DNA of 64,000 bases, from positions 1-64,000 of the forward strand of contig JABMNR010000149.1 in the NCBI GenBank assembly GCA_013203465.1. The letters run 5' to 3'. Position 1 is the stretch's first letter, and every line of letters begins with the position of its first letter. Shown piece by piece: positions 45,949 to 54,256 of this stretch. The notes beneath the pieces are model-generated. The model saw only the letters and a list, made by a program, of their open reading frames with translations, ran no database searches and was not told the DNA's origin. Both the position numbers and the translations under genes were made by a program. This DNA comes from Alphaproteobacteria bacterium (GTDB taxonomy: Bacteria; Pseudomonadota; Alphaproteobacteria; Thalassobaculales; Thalassobaculaceae).

Positions 45949-47352
45949 ATGAGCGCGTCCCTGCCCGTCGCCGCCGTGCTGGATCGGGTCGACGCCGATC
46001 TCAACGCCTCGGTAGAGCGGTTGTTCGAGCTGCTGCGGATTCCCAGCGTCTCCACCGATCCGGCGTACACGCCGCATGTCGGCCGGGCGGCGCAGTGGAT
46101 GGTCGACACCCTGGCGGAAATCGGCTTCGAGGGCTCGGTGCGCCCGACCGCCGGGCACCCGATGGTCGTCGCCCATCACCCCGGCCCCGGTAAGGCTGTC
46201 CCGCACCTGCTGTATTACGGCCATTACGACGTGCAGCCGCCGGACCCGGTCGAGCTATGGGACAGCGGGCCGTTCGAGCCGGTGCTGGTCGACGCCGAGC
46301 ACGGCAAGCGGATCGTCGCGCGCGGCGCGGTGGACGACAAGGGACAGGTCATGACCTGGGTCGAGGCGTTCCGCGCCTGGCACGCCGTGCACGGCACGTT
46401 ACCGTGCAGGGTGACGGTGATGCTGGAGGGCGAGGAGGAGACCGGCAGCCCCTCGCTCGACGCCTTCGTACGGGACAACGCCGACGAGTTGCGCGCCGAC
46501 GCCTGCATCGTCTGCGATACCGGGATGTGGTCGGTCGACCAGCCGGCGATCACCTACAGCTTGCGCGGCCTGGTGTATCTGGAGGTGACGATCGCCGGAC
46601 CGAACCGGGATCTGCATTCCGGGCTCTTTGGTGGGCAGGTGATCAACCCGCTGAACCTGATGGCGCGGATCCTGGGTGAGTTGCATGACGCTGACGGCCG
46701 CGTGCAAATCCCCGACTTCTACGACGAGGTGATGCCGGTCGGCGCCAATGAACGGGCGCAATGGGATGCGCTGGGCTTCGACGAGGCGGCGTCCCTGGCC
46801 AGTGTCGGGCTCCAAGTGCCGGGCGGAGAACGCGGCTATGGCGCGCTGGAACGGCAGTGGGCGCGGCCGACCTGCGACGTGAACGGCCTGCTCGGCGGCT
46901 ATACCGAGGCGGGCAGCAAGACGGTGATCGCCCGTGAGGCGATGGCGAAAATCTCCTGCCGGCTGGTGCCGGACCAGGACCCACGCGCGGTCATGGACAG
47001 TCTCAAGGCCTTCGTCAGCGACCGGCTGCCGAAAGGCTATACCGCCCGGTTCGTTGAGTTGGGTACCGCGCCGGCGATCCGGGTGCCGACCGACTCGCCC
47101 TATCTGCGGGCCGCGCAACGCGGGTTGGAGACGGTGTTCGGCAAAACGCCTTACCTGATCGGTTCCGGCGGCTCGATCCCGGCGGTCGGGTCGATCAAGC
47201 GCATCCTCGGCATGAAGTCGATCCTGCTCGGCTTCGGTCTGGACGATGACCGGGTACATTCACCGAACGAGAAATTCGAGCTGGTGTGCTTCCATAACGG
47301 CATCCGCTCGCAGGCAGCGGTGCTGGCGGAGATGGCCCGGATAGCCGGATGA
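45949..47352 (+). CDS. M20-family metallopeptidase (dipeptidase)
   Basis: 467 aa zinc hydrolase. LLYYGHYDVQPPD holds the first His and Asp, ARGAVDDKGQ the bridging Asp, MLEGEEETGSPSL the Glu base and Glu ligand, CDTGMWS the next Asp, and HSPNEKFEL the last His. The dimerisation lid lies at about 190-340. This resembles PepV/carnosinase-like peptidases (M20 dipeptidase). Cytosolic. It follows the PhyH gene with no gap. Confidence 0.94.
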   Translation: MSASLPVAAVLDRVDADLNASVERLFELLRIPSVSTDPAYTPHVGRAAQWMVDTLAEIGFEGSVRPTAGHPMVVAHHPGPGKAVPHLLYYGHYDVQPPDPVELWDSGPFEPVLVDAEHGKRIVARGAVDDKGQVMTWVEAFRAWHAVHGTLPCRVTVMLEGEEETGSPSLDAFVRDNADELRADACIVCDTGMWSVDQPAITYSLRGLVYLEVTIAGPNRDLHSGLFGGQVINPLNLMARILGELHDADGRVQIPDFYDEVMPVGANERAQWDALGFDEAASLASVGLQVPGGERGYGALERQWARPTCDVNGLLGGYTEAGSKTVIAREAMAKISCRLVPDQDPRAVMDSLKAFVSDRLPKGYTARFVELGTAPAIRVPTDSPYLRAAQRGLETVFGKTPYLIGSGGSIPAVGSIKRILGMKSILLGFGLDDDRVHSPNEKFELVCFHNGIRSQAAVLAEMARIAG

Positions 47353-47434
47353 CGGCCTTGAGTGACCGTGACAAGCACACGTCGACAGTGGCTGGCGCGC
47401 GTGTCGCCCGCTCTCCGAACCGCTCTGTCGGCGG

Positions 47435-48037
47435 CTACGCATCGGTGGCGGTGTGCATGCACAGTTCCTGGAGAATGCCATCCTTCAGGTTGTAGACGAG
47501 GCCGTGCACCGACAGCACCGCGCCGCGGAGCCAGGCGTCCCGCACGATGGTCGTGGTGCAGACGTTCTTCACCTGCTCGATGATGTTCAACTCACACAGC
47601 AGATCCAGCGCTTCGTCTTCCGGCATGTCTTTCGAAAACCGATCGGCGTGCAGTCGGCGCACGGTGCGAATGTGGTTGAGCCAGTTGTCGATGAGCCCGT
47701 GATCGTCGTCGGACATGGCGGTTTTGACGCCGCCGCATCCGTAGTGCCCACAGACGATGATGTGCTTCACCTTGAGCACTTCGACGGCGTATTGCAGCAC
47801 CGAGAGACAATTCAGATCGGACGGCACCACCACGTTGGCGATGTTGCGGTGGACGAACACCTCGCCGGGAGGCAGGTCGATGATCTGGTTGGCCGGCACC
47901 CGGCTGTCGGCGCAACCGATCCAGAGGTACTCGGGAGCCTGCAACCGTGACAGGTTTTCGAAGTAATTCGGATTGATTTCCTTGAGTTTTTCCGCCCATA
48001 GCTTGTTGCGTATCAAGATGCGGTCGAGATCGCCCAT
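47435..48037 (-). CDS. Beta-class carbonic anhydrase
   Basis: 200 aa zinc enzyme interconverting CO2 and bicarbonate in the cytosol. CADSRVPANQI gives the Cys ligand and Asp-Arg dyad, VFVHRNIANVV follows, and CGHYGCGGVKTA supplies His and Cys ligands. It resembles the Can (YadF) type, with the same N-terminal LIRNKLWAEKLKE. It ends convergent with the M20 peptidase gene and stands alone. Confidence 0.95.
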   Translation of the reverse strand: MGDLDRILIRNKLWAEKLKEINPNYFENLSRLQAPEYLWIGCADSRVPANQIIDLPPGEVFVHRNIANVVVPSDLNCLSVLQYAVEVLKVKHIIVCGHYGCGGVKTAMSDDDHGLIDNWLNHIRTVRRLHADRFSKDMPEDEALDLLCELNIIEQVKNVCTTTIVRDAWLRGAVLSVHGLVYNLKDGILQELCMHTATDA

Positions 48038-48193
48038 GCCATTTTACCTGCGCTTTCGATGTTGGCCACGACGGTACATCGGTATGAGTTAAGTCGATAT
48101 GGTCAAAGATCAAAGGCGGCACGGCGAACATCGTGGCGGTGAACAACTCACTGCGGGTTTGGATCGCCTCAACCGTGGCGCTATTCTTCCTTG

Positions 48194-48751
48194 ATGAGCG
48201 ATGATATTTTCGCGCCTGGGGCGGCATCACCCAGCCAGTGGACGACGGATTGCGACGCGTGCCTGGGTCTGTGCTGTGTTGCTTTCGCTCACAACCCAGA
48301 GTCGGGTTTTCCGGCGTCCAAGCCAGTCAACTCGCCGTGCCGCCATCTGACGGCGAGCTTTCGCTGCGGCGTGTTTGATACGCTGGAGAATGAAGGCTTC
48401 AAGGTCTGCCGCGCCTATGATTGTTTCGGCGCCGGCCCGGCGGTGACCGACCGGATGCGGATGGACCGCGAGGGCTGGACCCGCGAGGATGTGGCGCGGG
48501 CGACCGAGCATCTCGACGGATTTCGCGAGCTGGCGCGGCTGCGTATGCTGATCGTCGCCTTGGAGGTTGAGGGCGGTGACGAGGCGGCGATGGTGGTGGC
48601 GCATCTCACCAACATTGCCGAGGCGTTCCGGAAAACCGGCGCGATTCGGATGGACGCCGAAACCTCGGCCATGCTGCGCTCGCAAGAGCGGCTGATCTCG
48701 GCCATGCTCGCGCCGATGGATCGCAGGGACACGGGAGAGGAATCGGAATGA
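48194..48751 (+). CDS. Cys-rich metal-binding-like protein (185 aa)
   Basis: The N-terminal half holds a cluster of Cys: CDACLGLCCVAF (about 20-31), SPCRHL, FRCGVFD and KVCRAYDCFGAG. This pattern occurs in a family sometimes fused to pentapeptide repeats in actinobacteria and resembles YkgJ-type zinc or iron-sulfur proteins. The C-terminal half is helical. The ATG at 48194 is used; a TTG at 48191 is also in frame. It overlaps the SDR gene by 4 nt, suggesting coupling. Function unknown. Confidence 0.8.
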   Translation: MSDDIFAPGAASPSQWTTDCDACLGLCCVAFAHNPESGFPASKPVNSPCRHLTASFRCGVFDTLENEGFKVCRAYDCFGAGPAVTDRMRMDREGWTREDVARATEHLDGFRELARLRMLIVALEVEGGDEAAMVVAHLTNIAEAFRKTGAIRMDAETSAMLRSQERLISAMLAPMDRRDTGEESE

Positions 48752-49482
48752 CAACGGCGCTTTCGCAAGACCTCGCAGGCAAGGTTGCGATCATTACCGG
48801 CGGCACCAGCGGCATCGGCTTGGCATCGGCCGAGGCGTTGTCGGCGCGCGGGGTGAAACTGGTGCTGCACGGCCGCCGGGCCGAGGTGCTGGAACAGCAT
48901 GCGGCGCGCCTGCCGGATTGCGCCGTGTTGGCCGGTGACATCACCGATCAGGCGGCACCCCAGGCATTGATCGATCTGGCAATGCAGCGGTTCGGCCGGG
49001 TCGACATCGCGTTCGCCAACGCCGGGTTGATCCACACAGGGCCGGTGGAGGACATCGATCTCGACGCGCTGAGCGCGATGATCCGGGTGAACGTCGATGC
49101 CGCTTTCCGGTTCGCCTACACGGTATTGACGCATATGAAGGCGCAAGGGGCGGGTGATCTGCTGTTCACCGGCTCGGTCCTCGGCACCAAGACGCGGATC
49201 GGCGCCGGAGGGTATTCCGCGACCAAATACGCGATCGAGGGGCTGGCCGAGGCGCTGCGCATGGAACTGGTGAACACCGGGGTGCGGGTTACGGTCATCG
49301 AGCCCGGGTTGGTGCGCACCGACCTGCACCGTGCCTTCGAGGTGCGGCCCGAAGTGGTGCAGGGGATCGATCGACCGCTGTTGCCGGAAGACGTGGCCCG
49401 CGCGGTGGTCTTCGCGTTGGAGCAACCGCCGCATGTCCTGATCCCCCGGATCATGGTGCTGCCGTCCGGCCAGAACATCTGA
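48748..49482 (+). CDS. Short-chain dehydrogenase/reductase
   Basis: 244 aa SDR. VAIITGGTSGIGLASAEAL is the cofactor motif, ANAGLIHTGPVED follows, the catalytic Ser is in FTGSVLG and YxxxK in YSATKYAIEGLAEALR. VIEPGLVRTDLH is near the substrate loop. LHGRRAEVL suggests NADP use. Together with the adjacent enolase-superfamily gene it may act in sugar or sugar-acid catabolism, but the substrate is not readable. Confidence 0.93.
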   Translation: MTTALSQDLAGKVAIITGGTSGIGLASAEALSARGVKLVLHGRRAEVLEQHAARLPDCAVLAGDITDQAAPQALIDLAMQRFGRVDIAFANAGLIHTGPVEDIDLDALSAMIRVNVDAAFRFAYTVLTHMKAQGAGDLLFTGSVLGTKTRIGAGGYSATKYAIEGLAEALRMELVNTGVRVTVIEPGLVRTDLHRAFEVRPEVVQGIDRPLLPEDVARAVVFALEQPPHVLIPRIMVLPSGQNI

Positions 49483-49492
49483 CGAGGAAACA

Positions 49493-50578
49493 ATGAAGAT
49501 CACCGGCCTGCGCACCCGGCGCGTGCACATTCCGTTCGAGGTGCCGATCGGCACCTCGATCCACCGCATCGAGGGGGTGTCCGGATTACTCGTCTGGCTC
49601 GACACCGACGAAGGGATTACCGGGGAGAGCTATTTGTGGGCGATCGGCCAGCACCGGCTGCCGGTGCTCGACGCGATTGTGCGCATGCTGGGAGAGCGTC
49701 AGATCGGCCGGGACCCGCGCGACACCACCGCCCGGTTCGACGAGATGTGGGGCGAAATCAACTTCCTTGGCCACAAGGGAGTGTCGCTGTTCGGCATCGC
49801 CGCGATCGACTGGGCGTGCTGGGACATCCTCGGCCAATCGCTCGGGGTGTCTGTCTCGCGCCTGCTGGGTCGACGGCGCGACCGGGTGCGGGCCTACGCG
49901 TCCGGCGGGTTGTGGGCGTCGATGACGATCGACGCGCTGCAAGTCCAGGCCAAGGACTTCGTGGCCCAGGGCTTCAAGGCGGTCAAGATGCGGATCGGCA
50001 AACCCGACATCGGCGAGGACATCGAGCGGGTGGCCGCCGTGCGCGACGCCATCGGCCCGGACATCGATCTGATGGCCGACGCCAATCAGGGTCTGAGCGT
50101 CACTCACGCGATTCGCCTCGGCCGCCGGTTGGAGGAATTCGGGCTGGTCTGGTTCGAGGAGCCGGTGCAGGCCTACGACCTGGAAGGCTCGGCCCGGGTG
50201 GCGGCGGAAATCGACACCCCGATCGCCAGCGGCGAGACTGAATACGGCCGCTACGGTTTCCGCGACATGCTGGAGCGTAAGTCGGCCGATGTGCTGATGC
50301 CGGATCTGGAGCGGGTCGGCGGCGTCACCGAATGGGTGCGCGTCGCCGCCATGGCGGCCGCTCACGACGTGCCGGTCAGCCCGCACATCTTCAGCGAGCA
50401 CAGCCTGCAACTCTGCGGTGCCGTCTCCAACGTCACCTATTCCGAGCACATGCCGTGGTTCGCGCCGCTGTTCCAGGAAGGCATGGAGATGGCCAATGGT
50501 GATATCCTGATTCCCGACCGGCCCGGTTTCGGATTTCACTTCGACCCCGACGCAATCGGACGGTACGCACTGGCGTAG
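49493..50578 (+). CDS. Mandelate racemase / muconate lactonizing enzyme family protein
   Basis: 361 aa enolase-superfamily member. The N-terminal capping domain ends near residue 120. The barrel has the KxR base in FKAVKMRIG, metal ligands in LMADANQG (Asp), VWFEEPV (Glu) and ASGETEYG (Glu), and the catalytic His in VSPHIFSEH, which groups it with mandelate racemase or acid-sugar dehydratases. Likely an aldonic or aldaric acid dehydratase or racemase. It is 10 nt downstream of the SDR gene. Confidence 0.92.
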   Translation: MKITGLRTRRVHIPFEVPIGTSIHRIEGVSGLLVWLDTDEGITGESYLWAIGQHRLPVLDAIVRMLGERQIGRDPRDTTARFDEMWGEINFLGHKGVSLFGIAAIDWACWDILGQSLGVSVSRLLGRRRDRVRAYASGGLWASMTIDALQVQAKDFVAQGFKAVKMRIGKPDIGEDIERVAAVRDAIGPDIDLMADANQGLSVTHAIRLGRRLEEFGLVWFEEPVQAYDLEGSARVAAEIDTPIASGETEYGRYGFRDMLERKSADVLMPDLERVGGVTEWVRVAAMAAAHDVPVSPHIFSEHSLQLCGAVSNVTYSEHMPWFAPLFQEGMEMANGDILIPDRPGFGFHFDPDAIGRYALA

Positions 50579-50584
50579 CGCTCT

Positions 50585-51286
50585 TTATAGCCGTTGCGCC
50601 GCCTTGACCTGGCGTGCCAGCCGAGACAGGCCGGCGTCCGGCATGCCGAGGGCTTCCAGGTGTTCGACCGTGTTGAACAGATACTCGCAACAGGGGCCGA
50701 GGAAACCGTGGGCCTCGGCGATGCAGCGGGCGATCTCTTCGTCGGAGATGACACCGGCGTAGCGCTCGTGCACCCGGTTGATGACGAAGCCGATCGCCGG
50801 GACCGCGCCCTCGGGTGTGGCCGCCTTGAGCCAACGCGGGCGGTAGGCGCCCGACACCATCTCGCGGCGCCAGACAATGTCGAGTTCCTCCTCGGCCCGG
50901 TCGGCGGGAATGCGGTAGACCACCCCCCGGCAGCAACCGCCCCGGTCGAGGGCGAGCATCAGGCCGGGACGCTCCGCCGTGCCGCGGCCCAGATGGGTCC
51001 ACAGACAGAACCGCCGATGCAGGCCGTACACGGTGGCGGGCCGTTTTTCGGCATACTCGATCGCCGGATTCCAGATCAGCGAGCCATAGCCGAACAGCCA
51101 CACATCATCGGTGGGCCGTCCGCCCGTGAACATGGCCGCGCGCGAGGCTTCAAGGGCTTCGTCGGGCAGCGGTTTGAAGCTCTTGTCATGCTGGGCGATC
51201 CAGTCGCGGATGCGACCGGAGCGGATGTTCTCCCGGGTCAGCGGCATGCCGGGCGGCGTCGGTTGGGGGTTTTCGTCCTGCGGCAT
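50585..51286 (-). CDS. chaC: ChaC-like gamma-glutamylcyclotransferase
   Basis: 233 aa. The substrate loop VWLFGYGSLIWNP is the family signature, and WRREMVSGAYRP with the preceding Glu pair (EEELDIVW) carries catalytic Glu. ChaC enzymes cleave glutathione to 5-oxoproline and Cys-Gly in the cytosol. An N-terminal extension of about 55 residues is longer than in E. coli ChaC. It is convergent with the enolase-superfamily gene. Confidence 0.93.
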   Translation of the reverse strand: MPQDENPQPTPPGMPLTRENIRSGRIRDWIAQHDKSFKPLPDEALEASRAAMFTGGRPTDDVWLFGYGSLIWNPAIEYAEKRPATVYGLHRRFCLWTHLGRGTAERPGLMLALDRGGCCRGVVYRIPADRAEEELDIVWRREMVSGAYRPRWLKAATPEGAVPAIGFVINRVHERYAGVISDEEIARCIAEAHGFLGPCCEYLFNTVEHLEALGMPDAGLSRLARQVKAAQRL

Positions 51287-51369
51287 GGCGGCGGACTATA
51301 CGAGACTTTGGGCGCGAAGGGAGGACGGCGCCGGGAAACGCTTCCATGCCATCCTGGCATCAAGGCCCT

Positions 51370-52221
51370 CTATTCGGCGCCGTGCATCCACGCGTCCCAG
51401 AGTTTTTCGCCGATCAGACAATCGGTCGATTCCGACGGCCCGGTGACCTGGGCTGGAGTGACCTGGGCTGGGTTTATCTGGGCTGGGATGATCCGTGCCG
51501 GAACGGTACGGCTCGGGGGCACCCGTCCGGCGATCTCCAGGATCAACTTGCGGCGAATGGCCCGAGCGAACTCATCGGGGTGCTGGACCGTGACAAGGAA
51601 CGCGCCCAGGCCGCCGATCACGCAATCCTCGTAGTAGAGATCGAGGTTTTTGACGTCGAAGAACCCAGTGTATCCGCGCTTCAGCATGATCGGCAGGCCG
51701 TTCACCGTGATGCCTTGCGCCAGCACCTGGTCGCGGGCCGGAAGCACCGGGTAGCCGGCGTTGTTCGGCCCGTCGCCGGAGACGTCGATGATCCGGCGGC
51801 GGCCCTCGAAGCCACCGGTCCCGAACAGTTGCGCCGAAAAAAGCAGCGCGTCGCTGATCGAGGTACGGCGCATCCGCTCGAACGGCGTCGCCTCCAGCGC
51901 GCGGGCCACGCGCTCGGTCGACGCCCGGTCATGGATCATCGTCCAGGGCAGGACCACCTGCTGCAACCCCGCGCCGGCCCATTCCACATAGGTGACCGCG
52001 ATCCGGGCGAGCGGGCCTTGTCGGACCGCCTGCAATACATCGGGATCGCGAAACGCGGCGATGTACCCGGCGCGTTGCAACGCTTGCTCATCCGCGTCCA
52101 TCGAGCGCGATACGTCCACCGCCAGCACCAGTTCGAGATCGACCGGCTCGGCTACTGTCGGGTTGGCGTTCGCCAGGACAATCGTCATCGACACAGCAGC
52201 GAGGAAGCGTGCGCCCATCAT
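51370..52221 (-). CDS. DUF1194 (von Willebrand A-like) exported protein
   Basis: 283 aa. Signal peptide about 1-25 (FLAAVSMTIVLANANPTVAE). ELVLAVDVSRSMDADEQALQR has a complete DxSxS MIDAS motif, and RRIIDVSGDGPNNAG is the DUF1194 hallmark. Such proteins are common in alphaproteobacteria, with unknown function. Near the C-terminus PAQ repeats (IPAQINPAQVTPAQV) arise from three 15-bp tandem units. The start ATG lies 2 nt after the stop of the 2-hydroxyacid dehydrogenase gene; a second ATG follows directly. Confidence 0.88.
   Translation of the reverse strand: MMGARFLAAVSMTIVLANANPTVAEPVDLELVLAVDVSRSMDADEQALQRAGYIAAFRDPDVLQAVRQGPLARIAVTYVEWAGAGLQQVVLPWTMIHDRASTERVARALEATPFERMRRTSISDALLFSAQLFGTGGFEGRRRIIDVSGDGPNNAGYPVLPARDQVLAQGITVNGLPIMLKRGYTGFFDVKNLDLYYEDCVIGGLGAFLVTVQHPDEFARAIRRKLILEIAGRVPPSRTVPARIIPAQINPAQVTPAQVTGPSESTDCLIGEKLWDAWMHGAE
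51446..51490. repeat. Three 15-bp tandem repeats within the DUF1194 gene
   Basis: Units at 51446-51460, 51461-51475 and 51476-51490 share the core CTGGGCTGG. They keep the reading frame and code for PAQ-x-x repeats, so copy number may vary between strains without frameshift. Confidence 0.8.
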
Positions 52222-52223
52222 TT

Positions 52224-53222
52224 TCAGTACCCAAGCCTGGGCCGCACCCGATTGCGCAGCGGCCTGCCGTCCAACAACCGGCCCAGATTGTCGAACACCA
52301 AATCCAGAACCTTGGGGATGTAGCTCTGGTCGTCGTCGGAGGAGACATGCGGGGTGATGATCAGGTTGGGGACGTCCCACATCGGGCTGTCCGCCGGCAG
52401 TGGTTCCGGTTCGTGGACATCAAGCACCGCACCGCCCAGATGACCCGAGCGCAACCGGTCGGCCAGGGCGTCGTGGTCGAGCACCGGCGCCCGTCCGAAA
52501 TTGATCAGCCCGGCGCCCGGCTTCATCGCATCCAACGCCGCCGCGTCGATCATGTGCCGGGTTTCCTCGGTGCTCGGCAGGGTGATGTGCACGAAGTCGG
52601 CCTCGGCCAGCACCGCATGAAGCTGGCCGGGACCAACCATGCGATCGACGTAGCGCCGGGCCCGGCCGCCCCGGCGGACGCCCAGAACCCGCAGGCCGGC
52701 ATCCTTGAACGCCTTGGCGGCGGCGTGGCCCATCTCACCCACGCCGATCACCGCCACGGTCTTACCGGCGATCGGTGTAGCGAATTCCGGTGCCCAGCGG
52801 CGGTGGCGTTGATCAGTGACGTAGGCAGGGATGCGGTTGTTCAGCATCTGCACCGCCATCAGCGCGGATTCGGCGGTTTTCTCGGCATGAATGCCCCGGC
52901 TGTTGGTCAGCGTGACCCCCGGTGGCAGCCAGTTCAGCGGTCGCAGATGCTCGACCCCGGCGCCGATCACGTGGATCAATGCCAGGTGCGGCGCCCGGCG
53001 GGCCAGATCCTCGGTCGGTAGATCCCAGGTGACCAGCGCATGGGCGGTCGCCATCGACCCGTCGAACCGGTCCAGATCCCAGTCGATCAGGCTATCGACC
53101 CGGGCCGCCACGACGGGGTGCCGCGCCGCCGCCTCGGTCAATCGGTCCGGGGTGACGCGGAACACCGGCTCGCCCGCGCGATTGTTCTTGACGTGCAGGC
53201 GCACGCGGTCGAGACCGGGCAC
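52224..53222 (-). CDS. D-isomer-specific 2-hydroxyacid dehydrogenase
   Basis: 332 aa NAD(P)-dependent enzyme. The nucleotide motif is VAVIGVGEMGHAAAKAF, and LPSTEETRHMIDAAALDAMKPGAGLINFGR leads to the region of the substrate Arg. AVLDVHEPEPLP gives the catalytic Glu and TPHVSSDD the His. The acidic residue after strand two is replaced by RRGGRARR, suggesting NADPH. It resembles glyoxylate/hydroxypyruvate reductase-like members. The DUF1194 gene starts right after it; EamA is divergent. Confidence 0.92.
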   Translation of the reverse strand: MPGLDRVRLHVKNNRAGEPVFRVTPDRLTEAAARHPVVAARVDSLIDWDLDRFDGSMATAHALVTWDLPTEDLARRAPHLALIHVIGAGVEHLRPLNWLPPGVTLTNSRGIHAEKTAESALMAVQMLNNRIPAYVTDQRHRRWAPEFATPIAGKTVAVIGVGEMGHAAAKAFKDAGLRVLGVRRGGRARRYVDRMVGPGQLHAVLAEADFVHITLPSTEETRHMIDAAALDAMKPGAGLINFGRAPVLDHDALADRLRSGHLGGAVLDVHEPEPLPADSPMWDVPNLIITPHVSSDDDQSYIPKVLDLVFDNLGRLLDGRPLRNRVRPRLGY

Positions 53223-53301
53223 GGCATCCTCCGTTGTCGTCCGACACCATCATCTTAAGCCCGGACGTGACGTCCATTCAAATCCCATCAACGATCGCGT
53301 C

Positions 53302-54231
53302 ATGACCCGTTCAGCCGCCGCCCTGGAGAACGCTCCCGACCGCCCCGGCATCATCTTGCCGCCGGACCGGCCGATGCTGGGGATTGGCCTGATGCTGGCG
53401 TCGGTCGCGGTGCTGCCGATCATGGACGGCATTGCCAAGGCGATGGCCGAGCACTACGCCATCGTGCAATTGGTTTGGGCGCGGTTTTTCTTTCAAAGCC
53501 TGGCGATCGCCCCCTTGGCGGCGTGGCGCCACCCGAGCGCCATGCGCCGGCCGGAGCGGTTGCCGCTTCAGGTGGTGCGCGGCCTGTGCATTTTGGTGGC
53601 TACGGGACTGTTCTTCACCGCCATCACGACCATGCCGATCGCCGACGCGCTGGCGCTGTTGTTCGTGGCACCGCTGATCGTCACCGCCCTGTCGCCGGTT
53701 GTCCTCGATGAGGCCGTGGGGTTGCGGCGGTGGATGGCGGTGCTGGTGGGCTTCGCCGGAGCGCTGGTGATCCTGCGCCCCGGCTTCGGCGTGCTGCAGC
53801 CCGGGGCGGTGTTTGCTCTCGGCGCGGGTGGTTGTTTCGCCCTCTATGTGTTGCTCACCCGTCGGCTCAGTCACGCGGCGCCGCCGTTGGTCACCTTGTC
53901 GATCACCTCGCTGGTTGGATTGGCGGTTACCAGCGCGCTGCTGCCGGCGGTTTGGGTAACCCCGGATAGCGTTGATCTTATGCGGATGGCGGCGATGGGG
54001 ATGATCGGCGCGGTGGGCCACTACCTGATGATCCGCGCCTATGAGCAGGCGCCGGCGTCGTTGTTGGCCCCGTTCGGCTATGGCGAGATCGTAACCGCCA
54101 CGATCATCGGCTATATCTGGTTCGGCGACTTCCCAGACGGGATCACCTGGATCGGCATCGCCATCCTGGTGGCGAGCGGGGTGTACATCTCGATCCGCGA
54201 ACGGGTGCGCCGCGACCTCGACAAGACGTGA
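53302..54231 (+). CDS. EamA-family (DMT) transporter
   Basis: 309 aa inner-membrane protein with about ten helices in two EamA repeats (about 27-155 and 170-300). LPIMDGIAKAMAEHYAIVQLVWARF is the usual first repeat opening. PIADALALLFVAPLIVTALS and YEQAPASLLAPFGYGEIVTATIIGY mark the two repeat ends. Substrates of this type include metabolites such as S-adenosylmethionine or amino acids, but not predictable here. The ATG at 53302 ignores the long in-frame upstream extension. Confidence 0.93.
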   Translation: MTRSAAALENAPDRPGIILPPDRPMLGIGLMLASVAVLPIMDGIAKAMAEHYAIVQLVWARFFFQSLAIAPLAAWRHPSAMRRPERLPLQVVRGLCILVATGLFFTAITTMPIADALALLFVAPLIVTALSPVVLDEAVGLRRWMAVLVGFAGALVILRPGFGVLQPGAVFALGAGGCFALYVLLTRRLSHAAPPLVTLSITSLVGLAVTSALLPAVWVTPDSVDLMRMAAMGMIGAVGHYLMIRAYEQAPASLLAPFGYGEIVTATIIGYIWFGDFPDGITWIGIAILVASGVYISIRERVRRDLDKT

Positions 54232-54256
54232 GTTGGCGAATCAACGCGCGCGGGCT

